Shown: positions 8,166 through 16,927 of the stretch, one piece after another
How the letters are laid out: every line of letters starts with the position of its first letter
How positions within the stretch are numbered: the first letter of the stretch is position 1
Assembly (NCBI RefSeq): GCF_003569745.1
Contig: NZ_AP018498.1
Coordinates: forward strand, 62,001 to 126,000
DNA length: 64,000 nt
Direction: 5' to 3'
Origin: Altererythrobacter sp. B11
Lineage (GTDB): Bacteria; Pseudomonadota; Alphaproteobacteria; Sphingomonadales; Sphingomonadaceae
Program-made: the position numbers and the translations under genes
The notes under the pieces: model-generated
Seen by the model: only the letters and a program-made list of their open reading frames with translations
Told to the model about the DNA's origin: nothing
The model's database searches: none

Positions 8166-10229
8166 TTGCACACTTGGCTTCTCCGCAGCACGGCCGCTGC
8201 GGCTTTCCTATTTATCGCGGCGCAAGCCGGTCCGGCGCTCGCCCAGGATGCGGAGGGCACCGCTGTGGCAGCCGCCGACGGAGACGGCGACAGCGCGCCT
8301 GCCGATCCGATCTATGTCTATGGCCGCGGGGAGAAGCGCATCGGCATTGCCGGCGCCGCGAGCGAAGGCGGTGTAGCCGGGCTGGACATTGCCGTGCGCC
8401 CGCTGCTGCGACCGGGCGAATTGCTGGAGGCGACGCCCGGCCTGATCGCCACGCAGCATTCGGGCGGGGGCAAGGCCAACCAGTATTTCCTGCGCGGCTT
8501 CAACCTCGATCACGGCACCGATTTCGCGCTCTATATCGATGACATGCCGATGAACTTCCGCACCCATGGCCACGGCCAGGGCTATCTGGACGTGAACGGC
8601 CTGATCCCCGAAACGGTGGAGCGGATCGATTACCGCAAGGGCCCCTATCGCGCAGACACGGGCGATTTCGGCTTCGTCGGCTCCAGCTTCATCACCACGA
8701 AGGACCGGATGGCCCCCTTCGTGCTCGGTGAGCTCGGCGGCTATGGCTATCGCCGCTATGTCGCCGGCGGATCGGCGCGCGTGGGCGGCGGCGATCTGCT
8801 GCTGGTGGGGCAGGCCAAGTTCAACGACGGGCCATGGGCACTGCCGGAGGATTACGAAGGCTATTCCGGCTTCGGCAAATATTCCACCACGCTCGGCGCG
8901 GGCGATTTCCAGCTATCCGTCAATTACTTCCACGCCACATGGGCCCCCACCGAACAGTTGCCCGAACGCGCGATCGGCACACTGGTGGAGGACCGCTATG
9001 GCACGCTGGATCCCACGCTGCGCGGCCATACCTCGCGGCAGATCGTCACCGCCAATTACACCGACGATGACTGGAAGATCACCGGCTGGCTGCAGCATTA
9101 CGACTGGAGCCTGCTGTCCAATTTCACCTTCTTCCTCGATGATCCGGTGAATGGCGACCAGCTGCGGCAATATGAGAAGCAGTGGTCCTATGGCGGGCGG
9201 CTGGAGCGCAACGTCACCCTTCTGGACCAGCTTTCGCTGCGCGTCGGTGCGGAAGCGCGGATGGACAATATCGATCCGGTGGGGCTCGACCACACCAGGG
9301 CGGGCGAGTTCCTCTCCACCCGCGGCGCCTTCACCGTCGATGAAAGCTCCCTCGGCCTCTACGGCGAAGCGATCTGGCGTCCACTCGACCGGCTGATGGT
9401 GATCGGCGGGCTGCGCGGCGATTTCTACCGCTTCGAAACCAAAGCGGCGGGCGGGCCGAACAGCTGGGGCGGCACGGCAAAGGACCAGCTGGTGACGCCG
9501 AAGTTCGGGGTGAACTACACGGTCGCGCCCGGCCTCGCCGTCTATGCCAATTACGGCCAGGGCTTCCATTCCAACGACGCCCGCGGCGTCACCAGCCCCA
9601 CCGATCCGGCGCCGGGGCTGGTGCGCGGCAATTTCAAGGAAGTGGGTGCCCGCATCGAAAAAGGCGGGCTGATCTTCACCGGTGTCTATTGGTGGAGCTC
9701 TATCGACAGCGAGCTGATCTATGTCGGCGATTCCGGCGCGGTCGAGCCGAGCGATCCCGGCAAGCGGCACGGCTATGAGTTGACCGCCTTCTGGAAGCCG
9801 AACAGCTGGCTCGCCGTGGACGGGGTGTGGACCGGCAGCACGGCGCGCTACAAAGGCCTGCCCGCGGGCGAGAACTATGTCCCCGGCGCGCTGGAAAGCT
9901 CGGGCGAACTGGGCGTTTCGGCGGTGTTCCGCGAGTTCAACCTGTCCGGCCGGGTGCGCCATCTGGGCCCGCATGCGCTGATCGAGGACAATTCGCAGCG
10001 CGGCTCCCCCACCACCACGGTGAACCTGCGGGCCGCCTACACACCGCAGGATTTCTACGGCATCGAAGTCTATGCCGAACTGCTCAACGCGCTCGATTCC
10101 AAGGGCGATGACATCGACTATTATTATGTCACCCGGCTCCCCGGCGAGCCTGCCGAGGGGATCGAAGGGCGGAACAGCCGCATCGTCGAACCCCGGCAGC
10201 TGCGCGTGGGACTGAAGAAGACATTCTGA
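8166..10229 (+). CDS. TonB-dependent outer-membrane receptor
   Basis: This encodes 687 residues and starts with TTG 8166 behind GGGACGGGACC. A Sec signal peptide ends near ALAQ (about residue 27). A plug domain follows with the hallmark RGFNLDHGTDFALYIDDMP, then a 22-strand barrel with many aromatic-bounded strands and a terminal phenylalanine (KKTF), the signal for BAM insertion. It takes up a substrate using energy from TonB-ExbBD. The plug sequence with HGHGQGYLD and IDYRKGPYRADTGDFG belongs to a group of unknown specificity. No N-terminal signalling extension is present, so regulation probably comes from the divergent winged-helix protein rather than a FecR-type relay. A strong terminator follows. 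Confidence 0.92.
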   Translation: MHTWLLRSTAAAAFLFIAAQAGPALAQDAEGTAVAAADGDGDSAPADPIYVYGRGEKRIGIAGAASEGGVAGLDIAVRPLLRPGELLEATPGLIATQHSGGGKANQYFLRGFNLDHGTDFALYIDDMPMNFRTHGHGQGYLDVNGLIPETVERIDYRKGPYRADTGDFGFVGSSFITTKDRMAPFVLGELGGYGYRRYVAGGSARVGGGDLLLVGQAKFNDGPWALPEDYEGYSGFGKYSTTLGAGDFQLSVNYFHATWAPTEQLPERAIGTLVEDRYGTLDPTLRGHTSRQIVTANYTDDDWKITGWLQHYDWSLLSNFTFFLDDPVNGDQLRQYEKQWSYGGRLERNVTLLDQLSLRVGAEARMDNIDPVGLDHTRAGEFLSTRGAFTVDESSLGLYGEAIWRPLDRLMVIGGLRGDFYRFETKAAGGPNSWGGTAKDQLVTPKFGVNYTVAPGLAVYANYGQGFHSNDARGVTSPTDPAPGLVRGNFKEVGARIEKGGLIFTGVYWWSSIDSELIYVGDSGAVEPSDPGKRHGYELTAFWKPNSWLAVDGVWTGSTARYKGLPAGENYVPGALESSGELGVSAVFREFNLSGRVRHLGPHALIEDNSQRGSPTTTVNLRAAYTPQDFYGIEVYAELLNALDSKGDDIDYYYVTRLPGEPAEGIEGRNSRIVEPRQLRVGLKKTF

Positions 10230-10272
10230 CCGGCTACTCCTGCGGCGCGATGGCTTGCGCCGCTCCCTCACG

Positions 10273-10304
10273 CCCGCCCGTCCCCCACGACGGGCGGGTT
10301 TTTT
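10273..10304 (+). terminator. Intrinsic terminator of the TonB receptor gene
   Basis: A perfect 10-bp stem CCCGCCCGTC/GACGGGCGGG (10273-10282 with 10289-10298) with a six-base loop is followed by TTTTTTG. It lies 43 bases after the stop. Confidence 0.93.
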
Positions 10305-10582
10305 GTGCGCCCGCGAATCGCGGTTTGTCGCACCGCCGAAGCGGATTGGCCAAGATCGACCCGTCGCGCGGAACCGGAAGGCACGGCCGTAGTTAAGCTG
10401 CCGATAAGGCGGGGCTGTGCCAGCCCTGCTTTTCAACGCTTTATTCTATGAATGATCGCCGTTTGCGATGGCTGGTCCGGGTGGTTCGAGAATCATCTTG
10501 CCAATCATCGAAGCCCATGATGCAGTGCAACATCGCGGCCGCCCTTCAGCTTTGCCGGCGGGTGGCCTTCTGAGGAACACCG
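10305..10582 (+). promoter_or_regulatory. Leader of the GT4/GH130/manA operon with a candidate EcfG promoter
   Basis: The region between the terminator and the operon contains GGAAC (10370-10374), a 16-base spacer and AGTT (10391-10394). This matches the -35 GGAAC and -10 cGTT spacing known for the alphaproteobacterial general stress sigma factor EcfG, with one mismatch in the -10. It lies about 190 bases before the start codon. No other gene is seen in the region. The identification is from the pattern only. Confidence 0.4.
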
Positions 10583-12928
10583 ATGTCGAAGGACGACGCC
10601 ATCCGTGATGGAGCCGCCCCAGTCCCCGGGGCAGACATCCATGTGATCTTCGGCCGCCGCAAGGGGGCCGCGCCGCTGCGGCGCATCGCGCTGATCGGCA
10701 CATTCGCGCCGCGCAAATGCGGCATCGCCACCTTTACCGAAGACGTGTTTGAGAAGCTGCGGGAATTCCACCCGGAAGTGCAGGTGGATATCTACGCGCT
10801 GGACGACCCCGCCCAGCCGCTGCGCTACGAGAATGTGGCCGGGGTCATCAAGGTGGACGACCGGCAATCCTATTATCGCGCGGCCCGCCGCATCAACGAA
10901 AGCGGCGTGGACGCCGTATGGCTGCAACACGAATACGGCATTTATGGCGGGCCGGACGGGGAACTGGTGTGCGATTTCGTGGATCGCATGGCCGCCCCGC
11001 TGATCCTGACGCCGCACACCGTGCTGACCACGCCGGGCGATAATCAGCGGCGGATCCTGGAACATCTCGTCTCGCGCGCCAGCCGCACCATGGTGATGTC
11101 CACCCATTCGCGCGATCTGCTGGCCGAACGCTATGGCGCGCCCAATGAATTGCTGGAGGTGATCCAGCACGGCGCGCCGGACCGACCCTTCGGCCGGCAG
11201 GAAGAGTTCAAGCAAATGCTGGGCCTCGCCGGCCGGCATGTTCTGATGACCTTCGGGCTGCTCGACCCCGGCAAAGGCATAGAGCGGGTGATCGAGGCCC
11301 TGCCCGCCATCGTCGCGCGGCATCCCGAGACCGTCTATCGCATCGTCGGCGCCACGCACCCCAATCTGGTGGCTGCGGAGGGCGAGGCCTATCGCGAGCG
11401 GCTGCAGGCGCTCACCCGGGAACTCGGCGTCAGCGACCATGTGCTGTGGGACAATCGCTTCCTCGAGACCGAGGAACTGCTCGACCAGCTCGAAGCCTGC
11501 GACATCTACATCACGCCCTATTTCAACATGCAGCAGTCCACATCGGGAACGCTGTCCTATGCCGTGGCGCTGGGCAAGGCCGTGGTATCCACGCCCTATC
11601 TCCACGCACGCGAGTTGCTGGGCAGCGATGCCGGACGGCTGATCGAGCCCGACTGTGCGGAGGCCGTCGCGCGCGAGGTGACCGCACTGCTCGACGATCC
11701 GGCCGAACTCTCCGCGCTGCAGGCGTGCGCCTATCACCGCGGGCGGCAAACGATCTGGCCGCGCTTCGCCGATGCTGCCGCCACGTTGATCGAAGCCGCC
11801 GTGGCAGCGCCGCCGCGCCCGGTGCCGATCACCGCAGTGCCCGGCCTGTCGGGCGTATTCGACATGAGCGACGGCACCGGCATGATGCAGCATGCCATCG
11901 GCATCGTGCCCGATCGCGATCACGGGTACTGTCTGGACGACAACGCCCGCGCGCTGATGCTGATGAATGTGGCCGAAGGGCTCACCCCGGCCGAACGCTC
12001 GCAGTGGAGCCTCACCTATGCCGCCTTCATGCAGCACGCATGGAACCCGCAGGCCGGTGCCTTCCGCAATTTCATGCGGTTCGATCGAAGCTGGGCGGAA
12101 GATGCGGGATCGGAGGATTCCAACGGCCGCGCGTTATGGGTGCTGGGCCACACGATAGAATGGGCGCCCGATGGCGAATTGCGCGACTGGGCACAGCGGC
12201 TTTTCGACACCGCCCTGCCGCACTGCGCCACCCTGCCCTCGCCCCGTGCCATGGCCTTTGCCATGCTGGGGGCGGCGGCTCGGCTTCGCGTTCAGGCCGA
12301 CCATGGCGCCTCGCGCGATCTGCTGGAAGCCGGCGCGGATTTCCTCAGCCGCCTGCTGGATGCGGCGCGGCGGCCGGACTGGGCCTGGTTCGAAGCCGTG
12401 CTGGGCTATGACAACCCCCGCCTGTCGCAGGCGCTGATCGAGGCGGGCCAGCAGCTTGGCCGGTCGGATCATGTCTCGGCCGGGCTGGAGACGCTGGAAT
12501 GGATCGCGCAGCAGCAGATTTCCGCCAGCGGCTATTTCCGCCCGATCGGCTCCGACAGCTTCGGACAGAAACATGCGCATCTGCCCTTCGACCAGCAGCC
12601 GCTGGAAGCGCAGGCTGCGATCGAGGCAGCACGCGCCGCCTTCGCCGCCACCGGCGATACCCGATGGTTCCACCATGCCTGCACAGCGTGGAACTGGTTC
12701 TTCGGCGCGAACGATCGCGGCGTGGTCCTGGCCGATCTCGCCAGCGGGCGGTGTCATGACGGCATCAATCCGCGCGGCGTGAACGCGAATTGCGGCGCGG
12801 AGTCCATCCTCGCCTTTCAACTCGCCCGTTATTCCGTGCTAGCCCTTGCCGAAGCACAGCGCGATTCGGCGGGAGATGGCATTGAAGGGCGGAATTGCGG
12901 GCGCGAACAGTCTGTTGCAAATACTTGA
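10583..12928 (+). CDS. GT4 glycosyltransferase fused to a helical glycosidase-like domain
   Basis: This encodes 781 residues with TGAGGAA upstream of the ATG. Residues about 34-415 are a GT-B glycosyltransferase: N-terminal IALIGTFAPRKCGIATF, then a donor-binding half with GLLDPGKGIERVIEAL and the nucleotide-sugar segment NMQQSTSGTLSYAVALGKAVVS. After a linker, about residues 430-760 form a helix-rich region with repeated tryptophan/aspartate pairs (GYCLDDNARALML, SNGRALWVLG, WFFGANDRG), typical of an alpha/alpha toroid. The combination with a GH130 phosphorylase and ManA suggests synthesis of a mannoside from GDP-mannose. The acceptor is unknown, and the C-terminal domain could be catalytic or structural. 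Confidence 0.82.
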   Translation: MSKDDAIRDGAAPVPGADIHVIFGRRKGAAPLRRIALIGTFAPRKCGIATFTEDVFEKLREFHPEVQVDIYALDDPAQPLRYENVAGVIKVDDRQSYYRAARRINESGVDAVWLQHEYGIYGGPDGELVCDFVDRMAAPLILTPHTVLTTPGDNQRRILEHLVSRASRTMVMSTHSRDLLAERYGAPNELLEVIQHGAPDRPFGRQEEFKQMLGLAGRHVLMTFGLLDPGKGIERVIEALPAIVARHPETVYRIVGATHPNLVAAEGEAYRERLQALTRELGVSDHVLWDNRFLETEELLDQLEACDIYITPYFNMQQSTSGTLSYAVALGKAVVSTPYLHARELLGSDAGRLIEPDCAEAVAREVTALLDDPAELSALQACAYHRGRQTIWPRFADAAATLIEAAVAAPPRPVPITAVPGLSGVFDMSDGTGMMQHAIGIVPDRDHGYCLDDNARALMLMNVAEGLTPAERSQWSLTYAAFMQHAWNPQAGAFRNFMRFDRSWAEDAGSEDSNGRALWVLGHTIEWAPDGELRDWAQRLFDTALPHCATLPSPRAMAFAMLGAAARLRVQADHGASRDLLEAGADFLSRLLDAARRPDWAWFEAVLGYDNPRLSQALIEAGQQLGRSDHVSAGLETLEWIAQQQISASGYFRPIGSDSFGQKHAHLPFDQQPLEAQAAIEAARAAFAATGDTRWFHHACTAWNWFFGANDRGVVLADLASGRCHDGINPRGVNANCGAESILAFQLARYSVLALAEAQRDSAGDGIEGRNCGREQSVANT

Positions 12929-14192
12929 CGAGCGGCTGCATGCCGACCCTTCCCGCGTGGTTCTGCGGCCCTTTCACCTCGGCTGGCAGGCGAAGAACGC
13001 CCCCGGCGGCCGCGCCCTGCGGCTGGTGGAGGATGTCGCCAGCCTGAGTGAGGAGCAGGTTGCGGCGGAATATGAGCGTGTGCGGCGCGATTTCGCCGAA
13101 CGCCACTGGCAGACCGAACAGATGTTCGCCGAACGCTTCGAAGAAGTGGAAGAAGGGCTGGGCATAGACTGCTCCGGCTTTTCCGAAACGCGCAAGCGCC
13201 TGCTGGGCGCCTTCTTCTGCCACGAATATACCTATGCCGCGGCGGCGCTGATGAACCCTTCCATCGTGCCGCATCCCGACCAGAGCGGGATTCGCGAGGG
13301 CGCGGTGCGTTTCGTCATGTCGCTGCGCGCGGTGGGCGAAGGCCACATCAGCTCGATCGTCTTCCGCGAAGGGATTGCGGAGGATGACGGCGGCTTTGCC
13401 CTCTGGCCGCAGAGCGCCTTCGCCACTTCCGTGGAGTTGGACGATGCTTCGCTGGCCCTCAGCGACGGCAGCGTGACGGTGCATCGCCATGCCGAATCCA
13501 GCCTCTCCAACACGGTGATCTTCCCGATCACGGAGCAGCAGCAGAACGGGCTGGAAGATCTACGGCTGGTCCGCTTCGACCATGGCGGCGGGGATTACGA
13601 ATGGATCGGCACCTACACCGCCTATTCCGGCCATTCGATCCGGTCCGAACTGCTGCGCACCCGCGATTTCCGCCGCTTCGTGCTGGAACCGATCGAGGGC
13701 GAGGCCGGGCGCAACAAGGGCATGGCCCTGTTCCCGGAGAAGATCGGCGGCCAATATGCGATGATCGGCCGGCAGGACGGCAAGAACCTGTTCCTGCTCA
13801 AGTCCGACCGGCTGGATTGCTGGGACAGCGAAGGCGTGTTGCTGATGGAGCCGGCCTATCCGTGGGAATTCATCCAGATCGGCAATTGCGGCTGCCCGAT
13901 CCGCACCGATGAGGGCTGGATCCTGCTGACGCATGGGGTGGGCGCAATGCGGAAATATTCGCTGGGCTGCGCGCTGCTCGATCTCGACGATCCTTCCAAG
14001 GTGATCGGCCGGACGAAGGAACCGGTGCTGACCGCGGTGGATGCCGATCGCGCGGGCTATGTCCCCAATGTCGTCTACACCTGCGGCGCGTTGCGGGTGG
14101 GCGAGCGGCTGCTGATCCCCTACGGCATTTCCGATAGCGCCGTCGGTTTCGCCACCGTGGAGATCGACGAGCTGCTCGACCTGATGCGCTGA
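12876..14192 (+). CDS. GH130 family mannoside phosphorylase or glycosidase
   Basis: This encodes 438 residues. The family motif GLEDLRLVRF (GxEDxRxxxF type) around the catalytic aspartate is present, with beta-propeller strands rich in WIGTYTAYSG and LRTRDFRRF. GH130 enzymes phosphorolyse beta-1,4 or beta-1,2 mannosides to mannose-1-phosphate, or in some clades hydrolyse them. The start is uncertain: ATG 12876 overlaps the previous gene by 53 bases and has GGGAG just upstream; TTG 12846 would extend it. The overlap and the ManA gene 15 bases downstream argue for translational coupling in one operon. Reactions on exact linkages cannot be told from sequence reading. Confidence 0.87.
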   Translation: MALKGGIAGANSLLQILDERLHADPSRVVLRPFHLGWQAKNAPGGRALRLVEDVASLSEEQVAAEYERVRRDFAERHWQTEQMFAERFEEVEEGLGIDCSGFSETRKRLLGAFFCHEYTYAAAALMNPSIVPHPDQSGIREGAVRFVMSLRAVGEGHISSIVFREGIAEDDGGFALWPQSAFATSVELDDASLALSDGSVTVHRHAESSLSNTVIFPITEQQQNGLEDLRLVRFDHGGGDYEWIGTYTAYSGHSIRSELLRTRDFRRFVLEPIEGEAGRNKGMALFPEKIGGQYAMIGRQDGKNLFLLKSDRLDCWDSEGVLLMEPAYPWEFIQIGNCGCPIRTDEGWILLTHGVGAMRKYSLGCALLDLDDPSKVIGRTKEPVLTAVDADRAGYVPNVVYTCGALRVGERLLIPYGISDSAVGFATVEIDELLDLMR

Positions 14193-14207
14193 TCGGAGCC
14201 GATTGCC

Positions 14208-15026
14208 ATGTTGCTGCCTACCAGGACCGTCGAAAAGCCGTGGGGAAAGGACGTTCTGCCCGCGCCCTTCACCGCGCCGAAGGGCAAGCGGATCGGCGAA
14301 ATCTGGTTCGAACCGCCCGCGCAGCTGCCGCAGCTGCTGGTGAAATACATCTTCACCAGCGAGAAGCTGTCCGTGCAGGTCCACCCCAACAGCGACCAGA
14401 CCGAGGCGGACGGCATGGGCCGGCAGGGGAAGGAAGAATGCTGGGTGGTGGTGGATGCCGAACCGGGCGCGGCGCTGGGCATCGGCTTCACCGAAGAGAT
14501 CGATGCGGAGGCGATGCGCCAGGCCGCGCTGGATGGCTCGATCGAGGGCAAGCTGGCCTGGCGCGAGGTGAAGAAGGGCGATTTCTTCTATATTCCCGCG
14601 GGCACGGTGCATGCCATCGGCGGCGGGGTGAGCATCATCGAGATCCAGCAAAATTCGGACATCACCTATCGCCTCTATGATTACGGCCGCCCACGCGAGC
14701 TGCATCTGGACAAGGGGATCGCGGTCGCGCGGCGCACGCCGCCCGATCCCGCGCTGCACCGCGTGCTACCGGCCGAGGGCGGGGAGCGGCTGGTGGACGG
14801 CCCCTATTTCCGGCTCGACTGGATCGACGGTGCTCCCTCCCCGGCGGTGGCCGCCAGCTATGCCGATGCGCCGCTGCTGGTGATCCCGCGGAAGGGCGAG
14901 GCGGTGGTGGCCGGCGAAGCCGTGGCCCCCCGCCAATGCGCCCTCGCCCCCCAACTGTCAGACATCCGCTTCGCCCCCGACGGCACCTGCCTGATCGCGC
15001 AGCCCTGTGAGGGCGGCGGGGATTAG
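14208..15026 (+). CDS. manA: Class I mannose-6-phosphate isomerase
   Basis: This encodes 272 residues, a short class I form. It interconverts fructose-6-phosphate and mannose-6-phosphate, feeding GDP-mannose or recovering mannose. Zinc ligands are visible: QVHPN, the glutamate in KEECWVV, and the histidine of AGTVHAIGGG. The cupin core is complete. CGGAG lies 9-10 bases before the ATG. It closes the operon with GT4 and GH130 genes, so mannose metabolism is the shared theme. Its last roughly 280 bases recur as a diverged direct repeat at 16380-16669. Confidence 0.9.
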   Translation: MLLPTRTVEKPWGKDVLPAPFTAPKGKRIGEIWFEPPAQLPQLLVKYIFTSEKLSVQVHPNSDQTEADGMGRQGKEECWVVVDAEPGAALGIGFTEEIDAEAMRQAALDGSIEGKLAWREVKKGDFFYIPAGTVHAIGGGVSIIEIQQNSDITYRLYDYGRPRELHLDKGIAVARRTPPDPALHRVLPAEGGERLVDGPYFRLDWIDGAPSPAVAASYADAPLLVIPRKGEAVVAGEAVAPRQCALAPQLSDIRFAPDGTCLIAQPCEGGGD

Positions 15027-15143
15027 GTGTCGGGAAGACCAGACCCGCACAGCAATGGCCCGCCATTGGACATCACCTTGTTACGCTGAGTTCCAATGCG
15101 AAGTGGAAAGCAGCCATTAGGCTTTCTCCGGTAATTCGGCACG

Positions 15144-15602
15144 ATGACAAGGCAATTCGCAACTGCTTTACGCGCGTTCAGTGTCATGTTGCTTGCTGGC
15201 ATTTCCACTGGCTGTGCACGTTGGGAGCCCGAAGCCAGCGGTCCCGCGCGACTCACTCGCGCTTGCCCATTAAAGCGCGCTCCCGCCGTTACGGACTACG
15301 GCGAGGCCGGCGTGTACGCGATGTATCATTACGTGGTGCAGGATGCCTCTGCCGAAGAAATCGCAGCATTCAAGAATGAACGGATTGCAGCTGGCTTTGC
15401 CGTTGCGGAGATCGTCATCAACCTCAATGGCAAAGACACGCTCTTCGTTCGTGGGGCCACAGCCATGCGTCGGCAGGCTGAGGTTGATCGCGAGTTTGCC
15501 GCCGCTTGCGAAGCGGGATCCGAGGACGTGTACCTGACGCACGTCTTTTATCAGCCCTTTGATCCCAACGAGGCAAATCCCACCGCGATACGGGTGAGGT
15601 AG
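15144..15602 (+). CDS. Hypothetical lipoprotein, low GC
   Basis: This encodes 152 residues with a lipobox ending at Cys24 (GISTGC). The mature part has TDYGEAGVYAMYHYVV and a cysteine near the C-terminus. I do not recognise the family. Codon use is visibly less GC-biased at third positions than the flanking operons, and the gene sits between the intact manA and its duplicated 3' end. A ribosome binding site is poor. It may be a cargo gene of a recombined segment. Signal peptide and sustained open frame support it as real. Confidence 0.6.
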   Translation: MTRQFATALRAFSVMLLAGISTGCARWEPEASGPARLTRACPLKRAPAVTDYGEAGVYAMYHYVVQDASAEEIAAFKNERIAAGFAVAEIVINLNGKDTLFVRGATAMRRQAEVDREFAAACEAGSEDVYLTHVFYQPFDPNEANPTAIRVR

Positions 15603-15927
15603 GTTTCGGACCAGTGGGGGCTCGCCCTTCGTGTGTGGGCCGACCCAGGCGCCGCCGGCTTATAGGAGTGGCGACGAAGCAGTCAGGTGAAGGAGCAGTT
15701 GTAAAAGCTTCCCAGCATCGGGCGACACGAAGCGTCGAGCAAGAACGTGATTCCATCGTGTTCCTGATACTCTCCGTCCCATCAAACCGGCCCTCCTTGG
15801 CCAGCTGAAATACCTCTTCATGCTGGCGTCGCTGAGCGAATTGCGCAGCAGCTGGAAATCTGCCTTAAGTCAGTCAGGGTCTGAGATGATCCCGTTCGTG
15901 GTCGATCGTCAGGCTCCAGGGACTCGT
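15603..15927. other. Gene-poor spacer inside the acquired segment
   Basis: About 325 bases with no convincing frame. Short runs look coding-like (15820-15880) but have no start signal or recognisable protein. No repeat or RNA gene was seen. Confidence 0.45.
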
Positions 15928-16215
15928 ATGGAGGACGCTCATTTGCTCTCTTGCTTTAGAACCAGAAGCCGCGCAGCGCTTGTATTCCTTGTCGTTGCCG
16001 GGCCCCTTACGAGCGGCTGTATGGCGGCGGCTACTGCAAAGGCGCGCGAAGCGGCGGTCGATTACTGCGCCAGCAAGGGGGCCCTCTTCGTGGAGGGTGA
16101 AGTCATCACCGATCACAATGCGCTGGTCTCAGACCTCATGCTGACGGGTGAATGTCTGTCACCGGGTGATCCGGGATACGAGGAAGCCGTGGCTAAATCG
16201 GACGCATCGCGATAA
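15928..16215 (+). CDS. Small hypothetical lipoprotein
   Basis: This encodes 95 residues from ATG 15928, with AGGGA 6-7 bases upstream. A longer frame from 15820 would bury the signal peptide. A hydrophobic stretch LVFLVVAGPLTSGC ends in a lipobox cysteine at residue 31; the mature part has two more cysteines (DYCASKG and ECLSPG) and is about 65 residues. It resembles no family I know. With the 15144 gene it forms a pair of small exported lipoproteins in a low-GC patch. Confidence 0.55.
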   Translation: MEDAHLLSCFRTRSRAALVFLVVAGPLTSGCMAAATAKAREAAVDYCASKGALFVEGEVITDHNALVSDLMLTGECLSPGDPGYEEAVAKSDASR

Positions 16216-16379
16216 CGCCCCGCAAGTCGCATATCGTATAGCTCCGAGGCAGCCCCTCGCGCTGGTGGAAGCCCGCAGGGATATGGCCGAACTGGTCCGC
16301 TGATATACTGCGGCAGGACCTCGGCCAAAATTAGCGGCCGATCGGGGGCGCTCGCTCTGTCACGCGGGAGGGCTGGAAG

Positions 16380-16669
16380 CGGACACGCCCGATCCCGCGC
16401 TGCACCGCGTGCTGCCGGCCGAGGGCCGGGAGCGGCTGGTGGACGGCCCCTATGTCCGGCTCGACTGGATTGACGGCGCGCCCTCCCCGGCGGTGGCCGC
16501 CAGCTATGCCGATGCGCCGCTGCTGGTGATCCCGCGGGAGGGCGAGGCGATGGTGGCCGGCGAAACCGTGACCCCCAGCCAATGCGCCCTCGCCCCCCAC
16601 CTGTCAGACATCACCTTCGCCCCCGAAGGCACCTGCCTCATCGCCCAGCCCTGCGGGGGTGAGAGGTAG
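16380..16669 (+). pseudogene. Duplicated 3' fragment of manA
   Basis: This stretch repeats the last roughly 280 bases of manA (about 14734-15026). The frame reads HRVLPAEGRERLVDGPY onward and ends with QPCGGER, against QPCEGGGD in the intact gene; around ten amino-acid differences are seen in about 87 positions. The catalytic N-terminal two thirds are missing and no start signal precedes it, so it is a remnant. It is best explained as the edge of a recombination event that inserted 15.03-16.38 kb downstream of manA. Confidence 0.88.
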
Positions 16670-16762
16670 GGGCTGGGGAGAGCCCCGGTCCGGAGATGGC
16701 CCACGGTCGGGCTATTGGCTTGCTGCAATAAATGACCGGATTGCGTGAGAAGCAGCCATAGT

Positions 16763-16784
16763 CCTCTCCCCTTCAGGGGAGAGG
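16763..16784. repeat. Short palindrome
   Basis: CCTCTCCCC TTCA GGGGAGAGG is a perfect 9-bp stem with a four-base loop. It resembles a widespread intergenic hairpin and has no T tract on the plus side. It lies between the manA remnant and the convergent methyltransferase gene. Confidence 0.6.
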
Positions 16785-16927
16785 GTTGGAAGAGGGGGAG
16801 TGAACGCCCCTACCTTTCTCAACTGCGGCTAGCAGACACATCAAGTCCCCATCTTCACTGGAGCGCGCAGGAGTTTTCTTTGATTTATTCGGCGGGTACG
16901 AGCGGTTGCTGTACCCATCGGCGGGTC

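Noticed and set aside
8913-10436. 507-residue open frame on the minus strand
   Set aside because: It is antisense to the TonB receptor and low in protein character.
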